Assembly: GCF_001704415.2 (NCBI RefSeq)
Contig: NC_030811.1
Location: forward strand, 5,800,501-5,864,500
Direction: 5' to 3'
Length of the DNA: 64,000 nucleotides
Source: Capra hircus
Lineage: Eukaryota > Chordata > Mammalia > Artiodactyla > Bovidae
Shown one piece after another: positions 46,001 through 58,000 of this stretch. Position numbers and translations under genes: made by a program. Numbering within the stretch: the stretch's first letter is position 1; every line of letters starts with the position of its first letter. A model generated the notes under the pieces. The model worked only from the letters and a program-made list of their open reading frames with translations, made no database searches and was not told where the DNA came from.

Positions 46001-49000
46001 CTGTAGCTTTCACAAAATTGATCACAGTAAATGGACAGGAGTATCATCTTCAGCTTGTGGACACAGCTGGGCAGGTAAGTGTCAGAATCCCGTACAGCGT
46101 GTCCGGCGTCCTGGCCTGCTACTGATTCGCAAGCACAAGGACAATGCCAAGAGAGCCCCTGTGACTTTGTGTGTCTGGACATCAGTAGGCTGTCTGCTTT
46201 ATCTTTTCAAAGAGACTTACGGAAGTTTTTTCAAATAATTAGCTTGTTTTTCTACTTCATAATTTGTTTTGAATATATTCATGATGACATTGTAAAGGTT
46301 TATATTTATTACAGGATAGTTTTCTATTTTCTAAACATTGATTCCATATCAGAGGATCACATCAGTGCTTTTCCTCCCTTTGAAGTACGTCTCCTTCTAC
46401 ATTAAGAACAAAAGTAGATCTTTTCCAGGGAAAAGGCATGGGAAAGGTGTAGGGCAGAAACAAGCTGGTCATATGGATTTATTATATGATTACAAGATTA
46501 GAGTGTCAGTTTTCTTTGCTAGACAGTAATTGCCAAAGGTAAGTAACCCCTCCCCACAAAAGACATTCACAGGCTAACGTGACAGCGAAGGTGGAGAGTG
46601 GGTCGCCAGCAGCAGTGGTGAAGAATCCTCCTGCCAGTGCAGGAGACACAAGGGATGGGAGTTGGGGCCCTGGCTCAGGAGGATGCCCTGGAGGAGGGTG
46701 TGGCAGCCCGCTCCAGTATTCCTGCCTGGAGAATCCCACGGGCAGAGGATTCAGGTGGGCTACAGTCCGTGGGGTCGCGAAGAGGTGGGCGTAACTGAAG
46801 CGACTTAGCATGTATGCAAAGGATAAAAGAAATGAAGAGAACTTCAGAGGAACAGAGAGAACCCTTTGACAGCTCATCTTCCCCATGACGTGTCACCCAG
46901 TCCCACTTTGATTAAAAACCGCTTTGTTCAGCTGAATTTATGACTGTTGCCTGAAGGCTGGGACCTGTAAAGATGCTGGGATGCCATCTTGTGTCTTAGA
47001 ATCAACAGACGATCAGACTGGCAGGCAGGTGAGAGTCAGGTAGACTGTTTTGCCATGTTAAATGGAGGCTTTTTTTCTGGAACCTGGGAAAACGGATAGA
47101 CCTAGAAGGATGCAGCCTGCCTTCTGGGTTTGGAGTGAATTCCCTCTGCTTTATATTTTGAAGTGAACGAAGAAGGAAAGTGTAAACCCGGCCCCCACCC
47201 CCACCCCTCCACCACCACCCCACAGTGAAGCAAGAGAATAGCTGTATTGAGTCATTTTGGCAGTGCAGGGAATCCTGGAGTTTCCTTTCTGGAAGCTTCA
47301 GATAAAGCAAATGTGTGTGTCCCAGAGCTGTAACACGCAACTTGTTCACTCAACGTCCGTGACCTCATGGGGTTTTCTTAGAGCGGAGCCATCCTAGGCT
47401 TTCAGTCAGTGGGGTCCCCGCCCATTGCAGAGTGGGAGTCTACTGGAACAAGAGAAACAACAGAAATCTTGACCAGCGACTGGCCTCATAGACAACTGAC
47501 CTCATAGATGACTGATCACATGGCTTAGAAACCAGCGAAGAAGAGCCCCTGGCATAGGACCTTATTCTGAGTGTGTTCTATGAGGTTTTGTTTTGCTCTA
47601 AAGCATAAACGTACACTTTGCCATTAACTGTTTTAATGATGGAGTGATACAAAGAATGACCCTGAAAGGACCAGAGCGCTCAGGAACTGTGTCCGGTGTG
47701 AGTGTGATAGGAGCGTGGGCTAAGTCCTGAGCCCTGCTGTCTCGCTCCTTTGGGTTGTTATCACCGGCTCAGAATATTTAGAGAATTTCTGCACAGGATA
47801 TACCCAGGTTAGGTGCTTTGAATAATTTGTTCTCATTGCAGCTAATAGTTCTAAAGGCTGTATTCACACTTGGGAGACCATTAAAGGCTGTGCTGTGTTT
47901 ATATAACATTCCGGATGGTACAGCCGGGGCAGTATTTCTTGTGCCACGGTCCCACCCTCATTCTGTAGAAACTGGATGACATGGCAGTTACATTTACTGC
48001 TCCAAGAGCTGTTTTTAAATTGGATTCCTATGGGCTGGGTCTGGGGTTAAGACTGTGGTAGCAAGGAAGAATGATTAAAGGGCAGTTTCCTTCAATTAAA
48101 AAGCAGTCTGTAATAAATTTGTTCACTCACGCATTTGAGGAGTAAAATTACATGTAATCAATTACTGTATAGCAGTATTCAGAAAACTAAGATCATGGCA
48201 TCTGGTCCCATCACTTCATGGGAAATAGATAGGGAAACAGTGGAAACAGTGTCAGACTTTATTTTGGGGGGCTCCGAAATCACTGCAGATGGTGATTGCA
48301 GCCATGAAATTAAAAGACGTTTACTCCTTTGAAGGAAAGTTATGACCAACCTAGATAGCATATTCAAAAGCAGAGACATTACTTTGCCAACAAAGGTCCG
48401 TCTAGTCAAGGCTATGGTTTTTCCAGTGGTCATGTATGGATGTGAGAGTTGGACTGTGAAGAAAGCTGAGCGCTGAAGAGTTGATGCTTTTGAACTGTGG
48501 TGTTGGAGAAGACTCTAGCGAGTCCCTTGGACTGCAAGGAGATCCAACCAGTCCATCCTAAAGGAGATCAGTCCTGGGTGTTCTTTGGAAGGACTGATGC
48601 TGAGGTTGAAACTCCATTTGGCCACCTGATGCAAAGAGCTGACTCTTTGGAAAAGACCCTGATGCTGGGAGGGACTGGGGGCAGGAGGAGAAGGGGACAA
48701 CAGAGGATAAGATGGCTGGATGGCATCAGTGACTTGATGGACATGAGTTTGAGTAAACTCCAGGAGTTGGTGATGAACAGGGAGTCGTGGCATGCTGCGG
48801 TTTATGGGGTCACAAAGAGTCGGACATGACTGAGCAACTGAACTGAACTGAACTAAATATTTGATAGCAAGTACTGTTTATTTAGTGGTTTATTTTATGC
48901 AGCTGATTTAATTGCCCAGCTAGGGATGCTGATGAACATAGTAAATACAAGTTGGTTATTTTTAGTTTGCATGAAATATTTTGTTTTGGTGTAATTTAAG

Positions 49001-52000
49001 TAAACTCATGACAAGTGAGTCAGAGACAGTCAGTTTTAATGTCAAATTCCCCCCACCTTTTTTGTTGTCTTTTAGTGGCTCAGAGGTTAAAGTGTCTGCC
49101 TCCAACGTGGGAGACCCGGGTTCAATCCCTGGGTTGGGAAGATCCCCTGGAGAAGGAAATGGCAACCCACTTCAATATTCTTGCCTGGAGAATCGCATGG
49201 ACTGAGGAGCCTGGTGGGCTGCAGTCCACGGGGTCACAAAGAGTCGGACACGACTGAGTGACTTTACTTACTTAAGGTCATCTAGAAATAATAGTACATG
49301 TGCATGTTAATAGAAATAAAATAACGCAAAAGGGTAAATAGTCAAATCTTTCTACTGTAACTGTCTTAGCTTCCTTTGCCAGCAGTAACTCATTGTAAGT
49401 TTTTAGTAAATGTTTCCAAGCTTTTTTATACACGACCATGCAAATATATTTCAAGTTTTTTCTTTTATTTTCTACACAAAAAGTAATGTGTTTCAGTATC
49501 TCCATCTTGGAGATTATTTTGTATCGGTGCAGACGGCCTGCCCTGCCCTGCCCCGCCCCGCCCCGCCGGGACTGCGTAATAGCCCATTGTTTGGATATAT
49601 CATTTGTTTAGTCAGTAAGTCCTGTCCAGCTCTCTGCAACCCCATGGACTGGAGCCCACCAGGCTCCTCTGTCCGTGGGATTTCCCAGGCGAAGAACACT
49701 GGAGTGGGCTGTCGTCTCCTTCTCCAGGGGTCTTCCCGACCCCGGCGCTGAAGCCGCGCCTCCTGCACTGGCAGGCAGGGGTTCGACGCCGAGCTGCCAG
49801 ACGCCCAGCCAGACGCCCAGGATGCGTCTTCGTTTTCCTGTTGGTCAGCAGTTAGGTTGTCTGCGGTCCGGCCACCACCAGCAGTGCCGCAGTCAATATC
49901 TTGTGTTGTTTTAGAAAGATGGTTATATCTGGCACATATATAGATTTCCTGGGTGGGGGGCTACTGGACCCCACAGGGTCACCTGGTTGGCAGCAGTCAA
50001 CAGGGCTGCATGTTTCCCTGGAGCCTCACCAACACGATGTGTGGCCAATTTTTTATTATATTTGCCAGTCTGCTGGGTGTCATTTTAATTATCTTTCTTG
50101 TTAAGGAATTTGATCTTATTTTCCTGTGTTTGAGGACATTTTTATTTCCGTTCTGTGAATTATCTTGTCTGTTCACATATCTCACCCTGTCTTTTGGCAG
50201 GATGGTCTTTGCTTGCTGATTTTTAATATGTGAAGAAAATTAGCATTTAGTATATGAGCTGAGCTTTGAGGTTTTGTTTTCAGTCTTCCTGTTGTTTGAA
50301 AGACTTTTAGCCATGAAGAACTTCTTCATTTTCATGTAGTTGAGCTGATTAATCCCTTTTTAACCAAGACTGTTGTTTGTTTTTAACCCTCCCGTCCACT
50401 GTGTACACACTGTCAGTTTTCGTCTGCAAGTCTTTCATTCCTCTGGAATACACTGCTAAGGTGTGAGTTAAGAGATCCAAGTTAGTTGTTTACCTCCAGG
50501 TGGCTCTGCATTTGTTCACTGTACATTTAGCTGAGGGTTACCTTTCATCCGTACTGATTTGAAATGCCAGCTTCTGATTTTATATGCCTGCTTCCTGGGT
50601 CTGTTTGGGTCTTTGCAGACTTCCCAGTCTGCTCCATTCATGAGGTAGTCCTGCTCTGTTTTAATCTCTGGCTTTATGGTTTCCACCCACCTGCTGTTCA
50701 GTTGGTATTTTTTCTCAGGAAGTACACTTTTCATCAGGAGTATGTTACATTCGTGTATAATTTAGGATTAATTAATAGATATCCTTACGAGTCTGCATAT
50801 TCGTGCTGAAGTCTGTGGCACACTCTTCAGTTGATTAAGTCTTTTTATCTTTCAGGACTATTTTAAGATTTTCTTCGGCTGGACCATGTGTTACGCTTCT
50901 ATTTTCTTAGGTTTTATTCCTAGGAATTTTGTCGTCTTTGGTCACTGCTAAAGCTGAGGGTCTTTTTCCTCCGTTTCACTTTCTTACTAGTTTTTTCACA
51001 CTGTGCCTCTTGAGTATGATGAAATTTTTAACTTTGAGTCTACTACCACTGAACTCTCGACTAAAAGTATTTGAAATTTTGTTTAAATCTGGGTAGAAAG
51101 ATCTGTCAGTCCATTAATAATTTGATTTTCAGCATCAACACTAAAGTGAATTAAATTTGGTCATAATTGTACTACTAATTAATGGTTTTACTTTGCATAT
51201 GTAGTAAGCTTTGTGATGTTGAAATGCTATTATCTGATCAGGATCATTGTCATAACCACACTGGAATTGCACAGTTAACAGAGACAGTTACTTGATGTGA
51301 GGATGGCTTGGTGTGATTTTCCTACAGTAGAGCTTGGGATGGGGTGGTATAGTAACAGCTGTATTTCAGCTGAAGCAGGAAATGTTTGTACCAGACAGTG
51401 GCACTCTTGAATCCTGCATTGATGTTAGATACTTTCGTGTGCTTTAAACAATTCTGTACGCAAAGCACCAGGCTTCTTCAGAAAGCTTATAAAACTGGTC
51501 CTAATAGGCAGTGGCATGTGGTGTGCCTTTAATTCCTAAAGTTGCTCAGTAAATAGCACATTCGATCCTAGAAAGTCTGAGTGTGCTGACTTGAGTCTGG
51601 CGTTTTGTTTCCTCAGTCATCCTCTTTTTTTTCAAGTGCTGGTAGCAACCCACTAATGACCCCTGGACTGGGCTCAGGCCATTGTGACTCATGTGAGGGA
51701 GATAGCCGAAAATACACATTGATGGGGTAAACTAGAGCACACGGGAATTTTCTGCGAGGCCTAAGGGACTCGGGCTTTCTGTCCGTAAGAAACGTGGTGG
51801 TGCTTTTCCTTGAAACAGGGTCACGGAACCAGTCTTCTCATTCCTTCTGTCTCTCTCACAAACCGCAAGACGTTAGCCGTCCCTAGAAAGCCTTAGACTA
51901 GCCTGAGCCATTTATCAGTATTGGCTTAAAGCATACTACTGCCCCCAAACCAGCCTTAAATCTTGGGTGTGTAAAAGCTATGTCTCTCAAATAATAATCT

Positions 52001-55000
52001 GCTTTCTGTTTGCTTTGACTTCTTCGATCGCTTGCTACCCTAGATAAAAACGTTGCTGTTGTTTAGTTGCCTAGTCGTGTCTGGCTCTCTGGTGACTCCA
52101 TGGACGGTAGCCTGCCAGGCCCCTCCCAGGCAAGAACACTGGAGTGGGTAGCCATTTCCTCCTCCGGGGGATCTTCCTGACCCAGCGTTCGAACCCAGGG
52201 CTCCTGCGTTGCAGGCAGACACTTTACCACAGAGCCTCCAGGGAAGCCCCATGTGAAGCCTTCACTCAAATGTAATTGTTTTTTCTTCCACAGGATGAAT
52301 ATTCCATCTTTCCTCAGACATACTCCATAGATATTAATGGTTATATTCTTGTGTATTCTGTTACATCAATCAAAAGGTAAGGCCTACTTCTCCTTGCTTG
52401 AGTTTATTTGCCCTGCTTAGGTGACATTAATCCTTCTGAGGGATTATGCTGGAATTGGCAGTAGTAACAATCAGACTTGAATGGTTTTTAGTGGTTGTCT
52501 GGTGGAGCAAACAGGTTGTTAAGGGAAAAAATTATCCCATTAGATATTCTCTTGCACCAGTGGAATGAAAAACTATGTCTTACCTCAGACTTCCCAGAAT
52601 AGTGAATGAACATGAACTGAGCTTTCCTGCTAATTGAAATGGGAAATACTTAATTGATTTATTTTTCTCTGTTTTTACCTTATTAGTGTGGAGCATAGGC
52701 TGATTGCTAAGGAACGTTCTACAAATGTTTTATTCACAGATTAAATCAGCCCAGTTGTAAACGTTCCAATTTAAGTATCTCGCCTATTCCACCTTGAATA
52801 TTCTCAGTAAGGGCTACTGCGTGTTGAATACATACACATGTGAAAAAGAGTGCTAGGAAAAAATAAAGGAATTCCTTGTGTTCAGTTTACTTTATATTAA
52901 AATGGTGAGTCTATGACATTTTCTATTGTTACCAATATAAATAACAACCATTTTAGAATGTCACCACTAAATGGGTGTCTGATTCCATGCTTTTTGTTTT
53001 ATAGTTTTGAAGTGATCAAAGTTATCCATGGCAAATTATTGGATATGGTGGGGAAAGTACAGTAAGTAGCAATAGTGTATCTCTTATTTTAGATATACTA
53101 GGATCATCGGAACAATCAAATCGGGCACTGACTAGTGTACTTTGGCTTTTTTTCCCCTTGTGTTAACAGAATACCTATTATGTTGGTTGGGAATAAGAAA
53201 GACCTACATATGGAAAGGTATGTAGCTTCTAAATACTGCTATATAAAGTGATGTAGTCACTGAGGTTCTGTTTTTAATTGTTCTTAAAGCCAGAATATTT
53301 TTAGCTGTAGCATTTCTGTTTTCAGAAGTGTGGCGATGACTACATAACAGAAACAAAACTGCAGTAAAAAATCTCACCCATCGTGGAAAATGTTTCCTCT
53401 TAAAAAGAGGGCACACACTGTAGAAAATTATCTTAGATGCTTTTGCCGTTTTGCACAAAGCAGACTAAAAAGACAGTGGTAGTGCTGGTTTAGTCCAGAC
53501 AGTTTTCTGAGCACCAGGCTGAGGACCCTGTTCCTGGGGAGCTCAGCATCGGAGGAAGACCCGGATGGGAAGACGCAGCCCGCGGGCAGCAGGGGGGCAC
53601 TGTGGGCCCTTTCAGAATGGCCCGTCTCAGGGGGGCTTACAGCCGAGCTGCTGAGAAAGGAGTCGATTGTTGCGGAGGCTGGAGTCCTGTTCTCCGAACC
53701 ATAGGGGATTTGCAGGAGTGGGCGGCCCCGTCAGGTAGTGTCTGCTCTGCCCCAGCTCAGGATGGCCGAGAGACTCTGCGTGCACTCTGGATGAGACTGA
53801 GCTGACTGCCTCGTCAGTCAGTTACACACACCTTACGTGGTAAAGAGCAAAGTACTTCAATTAGAATTTTCTGTTTCTGTTAGGGTGATCAGTTATGAAG
53901 AAGGGAAAGCGTTAGCAGAGTCTTGGAACGCAGCGTTTTTGGAATCATCTGCAAAAGAAAATCAGGTACGTGGTTTTTAAAACTCAGGTTGCCCTGTGTC
54001 CCCTCAGTCGTGGGCGTGTGTGTTGCTGAGTCGGTGTGCTGCTGCCATCGTCATCACTCCTGCTCAGTCCTCCTCCTCCCACCATCTCGATTGCCCAGCT
54101 CTGGGTTGCTTTAGGAAGATGAAAGGCTGTTGGTATTTTAATTCAGTCAGTGTTATGATGGGACCTAGAATGTTTGTATGATAAATAGAAATTAGTTAAT
54201 GTAAAGGCAATACTTCCTCCGCGAACACGTAGTCTTATTTTGTTTCATGCTAAAGGCTGGTACAGAACTAAGTCCAGGCGTAGAAGAGAAACAAGAATGA
54301 TTTGAAGTCACTTTGGCAATTTTGTTCTTGTACCTGCCCCCTTTTTCTGTTGGGTAAAACTGAGTGAGATGTACGTGTTGTTTTGAAACATAGAAACCAG
54401 TGAGAACCATTGCGCAAGTGCTTCACCAGCGTCAGCCCTGCGGGTAGACGCTCCTTTTCAGGCCTGTGAGGAGGGGTGTCAGTCCTCTGTCAGCAGGCTT
54501 CCTGTGTCCCCTTTTTCCTCTTCCTTCCTTGAGACCCAGAGCGGCCCAGCTTGCCTCCCGCCTCCACATTCTCACCAGTGTTTCTATTCGCTGCCGATCA
54601 GATGATGTCACTCACCTAAAAACTGTCAGTGGGTTGCCCGTCGTCTCTCAAACAAGCCCCAAAGTGCCCAGCGTGTGATGAGCGCAGGGTGTGAATCACA
54701 CTTTCCCAGTTTCTTCTTCCACCGCATCCTGCGCTTGGCAGGCCCACCAAGCCGCTTCCCCTCCCCTCAACACCATGGCGCGTGCAGGTGCCTCCCCTGT
54801 GCGCTCACGGTTCTCTAACGTGATTAGCTGCATACGTAAAGTCTTTTCAACACGTTATCTTGTCTGACCCTCAGGTAAAATGAATTGGCTTGCATTTTTG
54901 TGAGAAAACTATAGTTTGGGGGTGAGGGGTAGGGCTTGTGGTCGAGGACAGTGGGCTGTCTTTCCCCAGCTCCGCCCCCTTTCCCCACCAAGACCCCTGC

Positions 55001-58000
55001 CCTTGGAGACGCTACTCAAATCCCACCTCCTCCTTGGCCCTCAGGAGTCCTCCGGCCAAAATTAGTTTCTTCTCTCTTATCCCCTTTGTTTCATCCTGAG
55101 ATTCAAGGACAGGGTCACTGAGCTCCGTGTTCTCCGTGATTTGTACGTACAGTGGTTCTGTTTCTGGTGGTGCCTGGCCAACCCAGGGGTCCCCTGACAG
55201 GCAGATCTGTCTGTCCCTGTGTCAGCAGGCGAGGCAGCTTAAATCTGTGCGGCTGCCTCCTGGGTTGTAGATTGCAAGACATTTATCTGCAGTCGTTTAG
55301 TTTCTGAGTGCAGACCCTGGGGGCTCAGATGGTAGAGAATCTGCCTGCAATCCAGGAGCCCCCGTTCAATCCGTGGGTTGGAAAGATCCCCTGGAGAAGG
55401 GAATGGCAACCTACTCCAGTACTCTTGCCTAGAGAATTCAGTGGACGGAGGAGCCTGGCGGACTACAGTCCACAGAGTCGGACACAACTGAGCAACTAAC
55501 ACACACACACAGTGAGAATTCAGATAGTAAGAGCTGAGAGATACCTGTGTTGTCTCTAATTGTATTAAACCAAACATTGGGTGTCTTATGTACCCTTCAG
55601 ATCATCTGGTTGATCTGTGCCATTTTAGAAGTGAGGCATTTAAGATCCAAGAGGTGAATAACCTTTTATGATCACTCTGTACTTCAGATGGTGTAAAAAC
55701 TTGGACTGAATTTTAAGTTTAACCCAAATCTGGTCCTCTACCGTGCTTTCTGATAGATGAGAAGAGAAGGCCTGTGCCTGACCCAAAGTGTAGTAGAGAC
55801 GATAGTGTTCTCGAGGGAGAGAGGGAGACTGTTCTGTATTTAAATGTCTCTGTGAACCTGGTCTAAAATGGCTAGTATGAAAGCCATTTCCAGTCAGTTG
55901 GAGAGATTGGAGTATGTTTTGGAAATGATTGTCTTAGGAGTGGTGATGGTGTTGGGATTAGGAAGAAACTACATCCTTATTCCTAGAAAACGCAAACCAG
56001 AGTATTTAGGGGCCAGGTTTCCTAATGCCTGTAGCCTAGTTTCAGATGGAATAGATGAGACGGGTGGAGGGGAGCAAGCAAACACAGCGCAGACGCTGAC
56101 ACTCGGTGAGCTCGGAGCAGAGCCCAGCGGTTACTATACGGCTGACCCCATTTTCCTATGTGCTTGAAAATTTACGTTATAAAGACTTGAAGGTGGTCAG
56201 AAAGTATAAACTACAGGTTATAAAATAAAGAAGTCTTGGGGATAGGATATACAGCATGGTGACTATGCAGTATATTTGAAAACTGCTAAGAAAAGAGTGG
56301 ATCCTAAAAGTTCTCATCACAAGAAGAAACAAATTGTGACCGTGAACCAGACTTAGTGCAGTGATCCTTTCACAATACGTACTTACATCGAGTCGTTACG
56401 TTGTACACCTGGAATACATGTCTTGTGACAGCTGTATCTCAGTTTAAACATGTTTCGGGGTGAGGAGTGCAGTTGGATGGCCCTACACTTTCTTTGGTCT
56501 GTTTACTGACTTCCCTCTGTTTGGGTTCTCTTTGGGGGAAATCTGAGGATCCAAGAGCAGTTACCCTTTTCGACTGATGGTTACACAGGCGTCAGCAGCT
56601 GCTCCCTCTTCCTGTGGGTGCTCGTGGCCCCTGGGCTGTGTGTGCGTGTGTGCGTGGTGTTCTGGACGTGTCTGGCGGTTCCTTTATTACTCTTTCCAGC
56701 AGCCTCAAAGGTGTAGACACTGCATGGACCCTGCCTTCATGTAATCAAGAGGAATTGCCTGGTGAATCTCAGGCCAATTTATCTTCTGAGAGTGACCTAA
56801 GGTTGTGGTCACTGAGAGTGGCCTAGTTGGCTTAGGATTTGTTACTGAGCTACGTTTTGGTCTGAGGATGCAGGCCTGTCCTGTCTGGTTTATGTTATAC
56901 TTTAGTATAGCTTAAAGGTTCTTCAATACAGTTCTGGATAGATTTACTCTTTGACCTTTCAGTTTCATTTAGAAGACAGTAGACTGCTTTTTCGGTATCC
57001 GAAGGAAAGATGGAATTGTGCTCAAGGCTTAAAGTTAAAATGAAAAAATTGCAACTGCTGTGATTCTTTAAAAGTTCTGATAAATTTAGCAAATGTATCT
57101 GATATCAACCAAAACTCTTAAAAGAAGATAAGGGTGCAGTATGGTGGCCTCAGACATCCCAGACAAGTTCGAGGGTCAGATGACTCAACCATTGCCTTGG
57201 TTGCTTGAGCATCTTCATCAGATCAACAAACGCCTTATCAGACGTGAAACAATCCGTTAAGGCAGAAAGATTCTTGCAGCCCAGTTAGGTACATACCGTG
57301 ATGGTATGTGTACCCTTGGAAAGCCGAGGTCCTCACAGCTGTATGGACACTTCTCAGCCCTCGGTCATGGCTCCAGGGACCTTTTCTCATCTTGTCGTCA
57401 AATCTGCTCCCCGTCAGGTGGAAGGAACCAAGTCCCTCTGACTTCCGTACATGAGAGGTATAGGTGATTCTGGTCCACACAGGTGCTCCATACTGGGATG
57501 CTTACTACTCTTGGTCTGTGTGTAGGAAGAGAGAGGCTCTAGTAAGAGATGCCTCATCAGTAGTCACATGATTAGAGACCAGTCTGTGTAAACTGCTTGA
57601 ATTTTTTATTGATAAATTTTCAAGTGTACCTTGGTACTAACCAAAAATCCAGTATTTTAAAATAAACTGTCCTCAGTGGAATTGAGTCAGATTTGTTGAT
57701 AACAAAATGCACAGTGGTTTATAAAGAAACTATCAAGTCAGTGCGAATACTGCACTTTGACTATTATTGAACTATAAGATGTATTTGCAGTTTTGGCTTA
57801 TTTTCTGTGGAGGCCTTCACAACTGTATTCCAGCAGTCTGATGAAAGAGAATGCACTTTGGCAGAGTCAGACTGCACAGGTAATCAAGAGTGCTAAGATT
57901 TATCTAGAAAGCCAGATTCCAGGCACACTGTACTCTCTTTGTAAGAGTTTGGCATGCATCTTTCCACACATTTTTCTGTGCATTTTTCTTAGAATGAAAT

